Positions 50,503-62,200 of a stretch of 64,000 bases of DNA are shown here, one piece after another; position 1 is the first letter of the stretch, and the number at the start of each line of letters is the position of its first letter. This DNA is from Corella eumyota. Its lineage: Eukaryota > Chordata > Ascidiacea > Phlebobranchia > Corellidae. A program made the translations under genes and the position numbers. The notes under the pieces were generated by a model. That model did not search any database. It was not told the origin of the DNA and saw only the letters and a program-made list of their open reading frames with translations. The stretch is taken from positions 11,230,501 through 11,294,500 of the forward strand of contig OY720097.1 of the NCBI GenBank assembly GCA_963082875.1. Direction: 5' to 3'.

Positions 50503-53262
50503 TTACCAAAAAGCAAACAAAACATAAAGGCTACATAAGCAAACAGTTGCAACAGTTAGCTGATAAATTCTTGTCCCATTACTCTTGGACAATGCTTCTC
50601 GCCAACCCAATATTAACTTTTCTCTTAATTCTTGCTCAATTTTAGCGTATAAAACATTGTCAGCTTGATTAAATGCTTCCTCTGGATCTATCTCATGAAT
50701 GTAAAGTTCTTTGCCGTATGTCTAAGAAAAGTTAAATTAAATAAGTAGCGAAAAAAAAACAGTTATACATCGTGGGCATACTTTGCTAAAATTTGCTTGG
50801 AATGATATTGTGTCAAATCCAACCCATTCAGTATATCGGTGCGATTTTGTTCTTATTGAGTATCCCATTATTTTTATGTGTTCAGTCTTCTTAGTCAAAT
50901 CACTATTTAACTGAGTTTTAACGGATGGCCGTGGATATTGACTGAATGCTGCGGTTTTCCAACTTATTTGATTGCCTTCATATGTTATATTCTTTACTTT
51001 GTTACACGAAATATTTTACAATAATGAGAAGTTTATTTTGTATACCTTGGCACTCATAACCACTCGTCTTTAATCCGAACATGCAGTCTATTACTGGTTT
51101 AAAACTTAAACCCTCTGTGCATAAGTTGATCTACAAAGTCGTTTAACAGCGTAAAATATAAAGTAGCATCACTATATTAAATTTATGTAAAAATTTTTTA
51201 GGAATGTAAAAGTAAAAAGAAGACTTGCCTTAAGTGAATTTTTTGGACATTGCGAAGGTACTTGGAAACCAGCCAAGTCAAGCAGAGAAGGAAATAAGTC
51301 GATCAATTCGACTAGTTTGTTTTCCTGTTTTTAAAAGACAGAGGAAAAATAAATTATATAGATAAAAAAGTACTTAACATGTCTTGCAGCCCACTTATAG
51401 TTTTGCTGGGTGTTAAAAGATTATTAAAGTTAAATGTAGTTCTATAATAAATTTAAGTTCAATTTTTACAAGCTCCTACACGTACATCTTTTTATTAATG
51501 CTTGTTAAAATTGCTATCTTTTTTTTATATCGTTTTGTCGCAATATAGTTTTTTATTACCTCTGGCTTTATTGTTGTATGCCAAATTACTAAACACGTCT
51601 ATAAAAGGAAATTTCCTTTGATCGCTGGCTGAACTGCTTAACCTTGGAACGTGTACAGTTAAAGGGATTCTCGTCGCTTGCTCGTAATTCGTATATTTCT
51701 CCCATTCACCATTTTCACCTAAACTATATCCTAAAATTAACAATTTTTTTAGCTCACACCATATACAAAATTAATTGATTATTTTGTTACTGCTAGCTTA
51801 TACCATGCTTTTAATACACTATATTGTTTACCGTGTTCACTGATAAATGCAATAATTGTGTTGTCTGCTAATCCCGATTCATCAAGTTGATTTAAGACTT
51901 TTCCTAACATGCTGTCCATAAAAGATACTGAAGAGTAATAATGTTGTCGCATTTTTACCTAAATATAGGTCTGTAGGTATAGATATATTTATTTTTATTA
52001 AATTAAACCCAACGTTAAGATGGTTATAAAAGTAGTTCACCTGAAATTCAACAGGGAAATTTTCATATGGAAAAGTTAAGTTAAGGTCCTTAATGTCTGT
52101 ATAAAATCGTCGTATGTTTTCCCAAGGTGAATAAGCAACATTTGGCAAATCCTTCGGAATCTCTCTGTATTTTGCCAACTCTACTTCGGGATATAGTTTC
52201 AAAAAACGTTTTGGAAATTTAAAAGAAGCATGCGACTGAAGAAATCCCAACGCCAAAAAGAAAGGCTGAAAATTAATTATTGTTATATAGTTTACAGTTA
52301 AAAATTTTGCCTTTTTGTGTAAACAGTAATTACTAAATATTGCCAAAAAACGCCAAAGAGTATGTTAACATACTTTCTTGTTTCCGTCTTCAGCAATTTG
52401 TTTGAATATGTTATTAGCATGTTCAGGTTCTTGTAGTCAATAAGTTTATTTTCTGAAACTGGCTCATTATTTACTGGACATAGAATATCAGCATACAGCT
52501 TATCGTTTGCTCTGCCAGTTCTATTACACTCCTAAAATCACATTTTCAAATTAATCACAATGTTTTTACTTACCAAGTATTTAAAAAAAAAACTTAATTT
52601 GCCTACAGCCTACCGGTAATCGTCCATAGTAATCGTCTGTTGATTTGTATACCGGCTTTGACCATGATAAAGGATAATCATCGTTATAATTAGAAATTTT
52701 ACCTATGTCATAAAAGTTTTGTCATTAGGCTTTCTGAGTTAGTTACATGATGTTAATACCAACAAAGAGAATAAAATTACTGGGATGAAAAATTTTGCCA
52801 ATGCCGAAAGATGTATACCCTAGGCTTTTCATATGCTGCGGAAGCGTTGTAAAGTTACCAGTAGTGTTTCTCCAGTAATCATTTAAGTTGTAAATATGTG
52901 TTGTATCTGGTCTTTGTGTGGTAAGAAATGACGTTCTACTAGGCCCACAAACTGCCTGCTAATAAAGTAAGATAATATATTAGAATAGGATAATGCTACC
53001 CATAAAATAAAATTAAACTAGTTTATTTTTTCTGTTGGTCTGAACTAGGAGCCAAAAAGTTTCAACACCTTAAGGTGATACAAGAAAAAAATTATTCAAC
53101 ATACTTGTGTAAATGCATTGTTAAATTGAATACTTTTTGATGCAAATTGATCCAAATTTGGTGTTAAAGCTGGTCCCCCGTAACTGCCAGTTACTGGAGC
53201 TAGATTATCGGAAATAATCAGCAATATATTTAGTGATTTTGACGCAAATATAGTTTTAGAAA
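50503..53262 (-). pseudogene. Iduronate-2-sulfatase-like gene, probably damaged
   Basis: Minus-strand exons 53105-53262, 52781-52958, 52614-52702, 52374-52531, 52041-52265, 51832-51958, 51560-51730, 51229-51324, 51046-51130, 50782-50996 and 50503-50721 follow human IDS closely (SLNILLIISDN; AVCGPSRTSFLT with the Cys to formylglycine CxPSR motif; GIGKIFHP; PFFLALGF; GENGEWEKYTN; FSQYPRPS; IKIMGYSIRT). IDS removes 2-O-sulfate from dermatan and heparan sulfate in lysosomes. Oddities: no first exon with a signal peptide is visible; exon 52374-52531 is 158 nt where its phase-0 ends require 159, with the frame changing near ENKLIDY; the 51560/51324 junction does not keep frame with the obvious sites; two metal-ligand positions differ (IVDD to ISDN, SDHG to SEHG). 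The exon ending 51229 uses a GC donor. The C-terminus ends in a hydrophobic stretch. It could be a pseudogene, a diverged paralogue or an assembly error. Confidence 0.85.
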
Positions 53263-53816
53263 CTAAAATTTTTTAACTGTTGCTAAAGAAATATAAAAAA
53301 AAATTTTATTACAAATTTTAGATTGATATAAATATTTTTTAGATTTAAAAGGTGTTTGATTTTTAATGTTGCTAAAGCAATAAAATAAACTTTAATGTCA
53401 CAAATTTTTCAACTTATATAACTAAAGTTTAATAATTAATATTTATATTTTTTGAATCACTCTTTTAAAGTTAAATTTCTTAGTGTACAAAATCTATATT
53501 TTTTAAATATTTGTTTATATAAGCCTCTAACTCTTTTTTTTAATACTGGAAAATGCAGAGGTTATTACATTTTTATATTGTACGTGGGAGTAATATAGTT
53601 TTTCATAGTTAGTTTTAATTAAAAAAATCACAAAAAAGCTAATTTTTTTTAATTTTTATGTTACTTTTACTAAAAAAATTTGTAGTTGACCAATTGTAAT
53701 ATAATTTAAAGCATTTTTATTTTTTTAAGTTTAAAAAACGTTAACTACGACGGGAAACCCCCATAACTATTCCATTAGCGAGTGTGAGCTCGTAATAAAA
53801 GACCACAATCTTGTGG
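53263..53816. other. AT-rich spacer upstream of the sulfatase
   Basis: This is where the missing first exon would be expected. On the minus strand I find no ATG followed by a hydrophobic leader and a GT donor. It consists mainly of A/T runs. Confidence 0.4.
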
Positions 53817-55382
53817 CACTATGTATAAGGTGAAGTACAGAATGCGGAGTGCAAAGTATTTTTTTTTTTTTAATAAAATGACGTCATAACCCCTTTGTGC
53901 CACATTTTTATTGCCCCAATCTTAAAGTAAGTTCAATTTGCAATCGATTGATACTAACTAAAAGTTGGCACAAAGGGGATAAAGGGGTCAACGGGAGCAA
54001 TATTTGACGAAAATACGTATTTCGATTATCAGTGTTTGAGCGGAAATGACGTCATAACCACTCTGTGCCACATTTTTATTGCCCCAATCTTAAAGTAAAT
54101 TCAATTTGCAATCGAATGATGCTAACTAAAAGTTGGCACAAAGGGGATAAAGGGGTCAACGGGAGCAATATTTGACAAAAATACGTATTTCGATTATCAG
54201 TTTTTGAGCGGAAATGACGTCATAACCCCTTTCTGCCACATTTTTATTGCCCCAATCTTAAAGTAAATTTAATTTGCAATCGAATGATACTAACTAAAAG
54301 TTGGCACAAAGGGGATAAAGGGGTCAACGGGAGCAATATTTAACAAAAATACGTATTTCGATTATCAGTTTTTGAGCGGAAATGAGTATCATTCGATTGC
54401 AAATTAAATTTACTTTAAGATTGGGGCAATAAAAATGTGGCACAAAGGGGTTATGACGTCATTTCCGCTCAAAAACTGATATCAAAATACGTATTTTTGT
54501 CAAATATTGCTCCCGTTGACCCCTTTATCCCCTTTGTGCCAACTTTTAGTTAGCATCATTCGATTGCAAATTAAATTTACTTTAAGATTGGAGCAATAAA
54601 AATGTGGCACAGAGGGGTTATGACGCCATTTCCGCTCAAAAACTGATAATCGAAATACGTATTTTTGTCAAATATTGCTCCCGTTGACCCCTTTATACCC
54701 TTTGTGCTAACTTCTAATTAGTATCATTCGATTGCAAATTAAATTTACTTTAAGATTGGGGCAATAAAAATGTGGCACAAAGGGGTTATGACGTCATTTC
54801 CGCTCAAAAACTGATAATCGAAATACGTATTTTCGTTAAATATTGCTCCCGTTGACCCCTTTATCCCCTTTGTGCCAACTTCTAGTTAGTATCATTCGAT
54901 TGGAAATTAAATTTGCTTTAAGATTGGGGCAATAAAAATGTGACACAAAGGGGTTATGACGTCATTTCCGCTCAAAAACTGATAATCAAAATACGTATTT
55001 TTGTCAAATATTGCTCCCGTTGACCCATTTATCCCCTTTGTGCCAACTTTTAGTTAGCAAAATTCGATTGAAAATTGAATTTACTTTAAGATTGGGGCAA
55101 TAGAAATGTGGCACAGAGGGGTTATGACGTTATTTCCGCTCAAAAACTTTTATAATAAGTCATAAACTGCTTCGAATGTTTTTTTACATTTTGAATATCA
55201 CGGTTGTTTTAATATTTATTTTATGCTATAAACACAATGAAATAATATTTTAATGACGTCCCCCACGCAGATCGTGACGTCATTAAAAAATAAAACATTC
55301 CGCACTCTGCACATGCACTCCACCTTTTACATAGGCAAAAAATACTCCGCACTCCGCACAAGCACTCCACCTTTTACATAGG
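53817..55382. mobile_element. Inverted array of ~168-bp repeats with terminal inverted repeats
   Basis: Three forward units (centred on GACGTCATAACC at about 53880, 54048 and 54215) are followed from about 54385 by five reverse units (GTTATGACGTCATTT-type cores at about 54450, 54617, 54787, 54953 and 55121). Each unit is about 168 bp and carries GAGCGGAAATGACGTCATAA, TTATTGCCCCAATCTTAAAG, GTTGGCACAAAGGGGATAAA and GGGGTCAACGGGAGCAATAT. The outer ends are inverse copies: CTATGTATAAGGTGAAGTAC at the left and, inverted, CTATGTAAAAGGTGGAGTGC at the right, with the right end itself duplicated (about 55300-55338 and 55340-55382). This looks like a MITE-type element whose core became a tandem array and then an inverted one. 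No coding sequence is present. Confidence 0.8.
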
Positions 55383-55441
55383 CCCCAATCTTGTTCGAAA
55401 ACAATTTCTTATATTTGTAAATAGCAATTTTTCCAAACCCA
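55250..55441 (+). promoter_or_regulatory. PEX7 proximal upstream region
   Basis: The 190 bp before the PEX7 ATG are largely the right end of the repeat element. They include two TGACGTC sites (about 55254 and 55271, the second a full TGACGTCA). If PEX7 transcription starts here, the element supplies most of its proximal promoter. This is inferred from position only. Confidence 0.35.
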
Positions 55442-57422
55442 ATGGCTTGTTTTTACACAAAAGGAGTGCATGGATATTCTGTTAAATTTTCACCGTTTTC
55501 TTCAACAAAACTAGCATGTGTGGCCTGCCAACAATACGGAATAGCAGGTTTGAAAAGTTTAATTTATGTTTTAGTTACACTAGTTATGGTTCGAAATCTT
55601 TTAGTTTTTGTTGCATTTTTTTTTTATTTTGCAAAGAGCAGCAGTAGCTTTTAAATTTCTAATGTTACAATAAAAGTAAAAAAAATTAGCATATACATGA
55701 TTTTTAAAGGAAATGCGGCTCTTTTTGTGTTTGAATTTAATCCCGAACTTCAATCCGAGCCGAGTTTGGTTCAGGTACTAGATTGGTCAGATGGTTTGTT
55801 TGATGTTTGTTGGAGTGAAGTTGATGAAAATGTTTGTTTGACTGCTGGTGGAGATGGTGCTATACAGCTTTGGAATATATCACAAAAGGTTGATTGCAAA
55901 TTTGAATTTGAAATATACCTTTTTTTCCATTTTATCAATAAAGTAACTGGTATTGTTAAACTTTACTGTGGTAAAAAATCTGCATACAGTTGGTATACAG
56001 TTTATTTAATATAAATAATAAATAGCATTAACAGCATTTCTTTGTTTGTTATGTTAGGTTCCCATACTAGTTTTACAGGATCACCAAAAAGAGGTTTACA
56101 GTGTTGATTGGAATCACAGGGGGAACAAAAATCTTGTTCTTTCTGGTTCATGGGATAGTTCAACTAAAGTTTGGGACTTAAGTGCAGGATTAAAAGCCCC
56201 ACTTTCAACTTATAGTGGTCATTTTGGGGTTATTTATTCCACTGTTTGGTCACCTCATTGGCCAGATTGTTTTGCTACAACTTCAGGTTACAGTGTTTTA
56301 GTATAGGCCTATTTACTAAATAAGCAAAATTAATACTTTTTTTAGGTGTTTAAAAGGACATATTTCCAATCTGTAAAGCCACAGCCTTTAAAATTATATA
56401 TATATGTTAATTTTTTTTGCCCAAGTTCCAAGATACTTTTTATCTATTTTGGATATTTTTGATCTAGATGGTGAAATTGTTGATTGGGTTTCAAACTAAC
56501 AGTTCTGCAAATTCAATTGTCTTAAATTAATGTGTTAAGCCATGTTGATGCTGATTTAAATATGATTTGTTATTGTACAGGGGATGGAACAGCAAGAGTA
56601 TGGGATACAAGAAAACCTTACATGCCATTAAACGTTTTGGCAGCTCATGAGGCTGAAGTACTTTCTTGTGATTGGTCAAAATATGATGAAAATGTTCTTG
56701 TCACAGGATCAGTTGACTGCTCTATAAAGTAAGATACTATTTTTATTAGTTTAGTTATTTTTAACATATATATAAAATATGTTCCATTTTGCTAAAAAAA
56801 ATAAAGCTTTTTAGAGGATATGTTATAGAAGTGTTATGCTCTTGATAAAAGTGATGAAGAAAATCAACATATTTTAGTTGTATAAATTTCTAAACCTGCC
56901 TTGTTTTTTTTGATAAAGAGTTTGGGACTTACGAAACTCTAAACAGTTTATGTGTCAAATGCTTGGTCATACTCACGCAGTTAGAAGAATTAAATGTTCA
57001 CCATTTGTAGCTGGTGTTGTGGCATCATGTTCCTACGATTTTTCAGTCAGGTATCAAAAATTAACACTAATATTAACTTTAAATAATTGTTTTTGCTGTA
57101 GTGATATTTGATTTTGGTCAGGGCAAATTTAGGCTGTTCTTAGTATTACATTTATGATGTTAATATGCTTTTTATCTTGTTTGAAAAAGGTTGCTTTTGT
57201 GATAAACATTAATCTGTAGCTGTGAAATAAAGTCTATTTACAATTACCTTTAGGACATGGAATTTTTTGAAGCCCCAAGGTTTTGATCCACTGTTAGAAA
57301 AAGTTGAACACCACAGTGAATTTGTTTATGGTTTAGATTTTAGCACATTTATTCCTGGACTTATGGCTGACTGTGCTTGGGATGAAACAATGAAAATATA
57401 TAAACCTCAAAGCTTGCTTTGA
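55442..57422 (+). CDS. PEX7: Peroxin-7, PTS2 receptor
   Basis: Exons 55442-55547, 55710-55888, 56058-56286, 56581-56728, 56919-57050 and 57254-57422 join to 320 aa (human 323). WD40 blade motifs match human PEX7 throughout: [153 protein letters not shown]7 binds the N-terminal PTS2 signal of peroxisomal matrix enzymes in the cytosol and delivers them to the PEX5/PEX14 docking site. The start ATG aligns with the region just before human RHGYAAEFSP, so the N-terminus is slightly shorter. It is divergent from the sulfatase-like gene, with the inverted array between them. Confidence 0.97.
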
Positions 57423-59272
57423 AAAAAACTTTTTTTTTAATTTTTAAGGTGAAATTTTTAAAAATGTGTTGTTATGTTTTTTTACTGTTCTTAAATTATG
57501 CAATGACCTACTTTGTTATATTGTTTTATTATTTCCTATACGTTTATTAATATAAAGAATTCCTAACAACATCTTGTCTATTTATATAATTAATTGCCTC
57601 AAAATTCTGCCATGAAATTATATTTTTACTTTTTTTTGAAGCTGTGATGTTGTTTATGCTAGTATGTATTTGTAAGTTATTAAATACCTTTTTAATTTTG
57701 ACTACAATGGGTATTTGCTGGTTATAAAATTATTTCTTGTGCTAATGTTATTTGCAGATTAAGAGTGTTTTGTATGTATATGTGTGAAATATTTATAATA
57801 TGCATCGTTTAATTTATAAATTTTGATATGTGTTGCAAATACAGATCTAATGGTACAGAATTTTTTTTCTGGTAAACATTAGCGTTGTGCTATCTGTCTA
57901 GTACAATATTTATTTACTTAGGTAAATAATTTACCTTTAAAAATTTACTTTTTTAGGCTATTGCAGTTGTTACTTTATCATTTCGAATAAGGTTAAGCTG
58001 CCTGTTTACTTTTTAGAAATTTTGCTTGCCTTTTTATTTAAAAATTAGAAGGTACTAAAAAAGTTGTTCAGTAGACTAGCTAGGTCTTAATTTTGGGATG
58101 CAAAAAAAGCCTGTAATTTTGGTTCTAAAATATATATTTTATGCATGAACAATATACAGTAATGTCGTTTTTTGCACTACTAAAAATATAAATAAGCAAC
58201 AATGTTAAAATTAATGAGGTGATTAGATTAAAAATAAGGAATGGATATCATTTAAATAAACAAAAAAAATGCTAAAATTTGGTACAACAAAGAATTGGTA
58301 ACCTCAAGAAAATAAGAGATATATAATAATTTCCAAAAATTGGCAGTACTGCATTTAGTTATAGAAAATTTGGTCATAATACATTTAACTATACAAAAAT
58401 GGTAATACAGTTAAATATAAATATTCCAACATTACTTTTTTAACAAACAATACCAATTTACCATTAATGAATTATGTTTATTTTGATTGCAAGTAGCAAA
58501 ATTAAAATAAAAGCAATTTAAAACTGAAATTTTAATAAATTACAAAGCAAGAGCAATAAATTAAGAATTTGCACCATTTCGAAGCAGAAATGAAAAATTT
58601 CACTGCATAGTGAATGAAGATATTAATAAAATGCATGAAAGTATCGTCCGGACATTCTTGTGGTACCATATAAGCGAGCTGCTTCAAACTTACATATAAA
58701 GCAACAACTTTATTGCACAAACTTAATAACAGTTTGCAAAAAGAGCCTTACATTGAAAAAAAGGCAAAATTCCTTGATAAAAGGGCATAAAAATGAAATT
58801 ATAATTTTTAGTGTGCAAAATAAGAGAATGTAAAATTAATTAAGAAAAAGGTGTTTGATGTTGTAGCATGATCATAAGATAAATTAAAATCTTACAACAC
58901 ATAAAAAAATGAAATGGGTAAAGTTTTTGGCACCAAATGTTGGGATTGTTTACTGTATTGTTGATATACAAGAAAAATGCTATTTAAAAAGATGCACATT
59001 TTAATACACAAAATAATATTAACACATGACATGGCTATAACTGCAGCAACAATAAATCTTTGAAAGCACCAAAAATTAAATAAAATTAAAGCTATATGAA
59101 CAGTAGATATATTTGAAGTGCAATAACGGTGCCCAATTGAGGAGTAATTTAAATTTTTATATACTACAAATATTACCTTAGTTGTTACAAAGTCAATTGA
59201 TTGTAATTTTGGCGCCATAGCAAACTCTATTCTTAATTAAATATAAATTAAAGCATTTGATTGAGTAATCAG
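57423..59272. other. Intergenic, convergent 3' flanks of PEX7 and the UNC93A-like gene
   Basis: 1.85 kb of AT-rich sequence. Short A/T-rich repeats occur near 58330-58450 (AAATTGG..AGTAC..ATTTA phrases). The minus-strand open frames at 58532-58720 and 58892-59218 are not recognisable and probably lie within the UNC93A-like 3' UTR. No other feature is seen. Confidence 0.45.
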
Positions 59273-62200
59273 TTAAAAGTCGGTTCGCTCTGATTTTTTT
59301 TGCACACTATTACGTGAATCCAAATAAGCATCATTATCCTCCACATCTTTAATATTTTTCTGGCTTCTCACATTTTTTTTACTAGATGGTCGTTTTCGTT
59401 CCATAATCTAGAAAAAGGTTGATAACAAAATAATTATTATCAATGAAAAAAAATTTTTTTTTACCTACCCCGCCCCTTGTTTATAAAATAACAGGGGTTT
59501 ATACTATTTTTAATAAAGATTTTAATCTTACCTCTACTACATAATACAGCGCCATGCCAACAACCAAGACCCCCAATAATATATACATCTTGACACTAAC
59601 ACAAAGAAAGCTTTGGTATCCAAATGAAATGACAAATCCCAAAGATTCCCATAATCTGTAGTTGGCAAATGCAGCCTCTTGATTGTTAACAAAAAGAACT
59701 CCATAATAAGCTAAAATTTAAAAATATAAATTTTAAAATTGTAATTTTATGCATAAATAGTAATTTTTCGCCTATATAAAAAATAAATATTATTTACCAT
59801 TTAATTGTGTTTGCCAGACTGCATCCGATACTCCCCAAAATGCTGGTAACAAGAAAAACAAAGTAACTGCCTGAGGATAGGGTATCCACACCTTGAAAGA
59901 CAAAACTTCAGGTTGAAATTATTTTTCTATGTTTTTTTAATATTTAAAAACAAGAACTGCAAAACCTTACCTGAAATACTATAATGAGTGCAAGGTTAAT
60001 AAGAGCGGCCAGTGTGAAGAGTGGAGGTCTACCGGTATATTTTTCCACATAGCCCATCAAAAAGGAGAATACGGAATCGCATGCTCCATAGCACATCAAT
60101 ACAAACCCAACCCAGTTTACAGCCAGTGGACAAGTAATAAAAGACTAATAATAAAACCGTTCATAGAATAAATTTTTTGAACTAGATAAAATATCGAATT
60201 TTTTTATTTATGTTATAGTAAAACATCAAATTACTTAACATTTAAAGCCCAATATGGCTAAAATACTAGTTACATAATTTTCTCAAAAACATTTTTTTTT
60301 CATTTCTTAGCAATTATGCAATTACTTACTCTTGTGACGTCACCAGTAATAAACGCTTGCTCAAAGCCAGAGTACATAGTGATTGGTATAAGAAGTAATT
60401 GGCGTCTATCGCGCATGTGATGAAAACTGGCAATTAATAATGCCAATGGGCCTCTAGTCTCAGTATTTCTACGCAAATCAAAAATAATTGGTAAAAAAAG
60501 AATGTGCATTTACTTACTTTTTTAACATAATCAAATGTTGAAGAACTAAATATTTGGAGGCCGTTAAATAGGGCACGACACGTTCTTAAAAACTAAATTA
60601 CCTTATTTTAATTTTGTCGACTAAAAATGCCATAACTGCAGCTCCAACCATGGCTACTCCAAAGTATATGCCCATTAAAGTGTATAACAGCTGGCTAGGT
60701 ACTTTTCCTGTTTCAATATCAGTAACCGGGCATTCAGTTGTGCTGAAGTTTGATCTAGCTGCGTTAAAATCATCTTGACAATCGTTTTTTCCGCAGTAAG
60801 TTTCGATAAATTCTTCAGAATAGCAATCAGGAAATTCTGTATAGTCGAAACTCGTGTTAACCAAGCCATGCTTTACATAGTAATTATGGTTCGAAATCTT
60901 AGATTTCGAAACATATTGTTATTGTCATTATATTTATTATTATTATTATTATTATTATGGTTCGAAATCTTAGATTTCGAAACATATTGTTATTGTCAGT
61001 GTATTTATTATTATTATTATTATGGTTCGAAATCTTAGATTTCGAAACATATTGTTATTGTCATTATATTTATTATTATTATTATTATTATTGTTTTTAT
61101 TCTTATTTGACAAATTTTGAAAGACGATAACTTTTGTTCTTTAAAACTAAAAGTTCTGAATTTTTAGTATGTTTGTTATTATCCCAACGAATCGCAAACC
61201 TCCTATTAACGACATTTAATTATCACTAATTACTAATTAATATATTTTATTATTAAAATTTAAAGATTAAATTTGCTGAAATTTTAATATGTTGTTGGTA
61301 TTATTATTTTGTATGTTGCTATTTAAAATGAAGATTTAACTCTAGCTAAATATCGTTTAATCATTATTTTTGTTTTTTATAAAATAATGAATCAGTGTGA
61401 GTTTAACGCTTGAATAATTTAATAGCGTTCTGGTCGCTGTCAAAAATCGTCCTTTTCGCTGTCCATTAAAGTAAAAAATATTGGTTGAAAATTTAAGTAA
61501 AATGTTAAAATATAAGTAAACAATGTGTAAAATTTTCGTTTTAATTGTTTTGTTATTATTATATTTTAATACTTGTTTGATTACTAAAAAATTAAGATCG
61601 GTATTTTGCTTTTAAATTTAGTTTACTTTTATATTACAATATCAATGAGTGCGTGTTCGCTTGTTAAAATTAGGTTTAAATATAAAAAAGTTCATATTTA
61701 AATTTATAATTTAATTAATAAACCTACTAAATAAATTATATTTATAAAAAAAATCAAACAATTTCGAACCATATTTTATTTATCAAATAAATCTAGTTAT
61801 TATTATTATTGTTTTTATTCTTTCTAGTCAGAATTTTGAAAGACGATAACTTTTGTTCTTTAAAACTAAAAGTTCTAAATTTTTAGTATGTTTGTTATTA
61901 TCCCAACGAATCGCAAACCTCCTATTTACGACATTTAATTATCACTAATTACTAATTAATAGGTGTTTGTTTATTAAAATTTAAAGGTTGTTATTAATTT
62001 TTTAAATCTTGATCAATTGCATATTATGATATTACTAACTCAAAAATAAATTAAAATTTTAATTTTTATCACTAATTGGTTAATAATAGGTGTTTATTTA
62101 TTAAAATTTAAAGTTTGTTATTTATTTTTTAAATCTTGGTCAATTGTATATCATGATATCAGTAACTCAAAAATAAATTAAAATTTTAATTTTTATCACT

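Noticed and set aside
58892-59218. 108-codon minus-strand frame beginning MAPKLQSID
   Set aside because: It lies just after the UNC93A-like stop, has no family resemblance, and is most likely 3' UTR.
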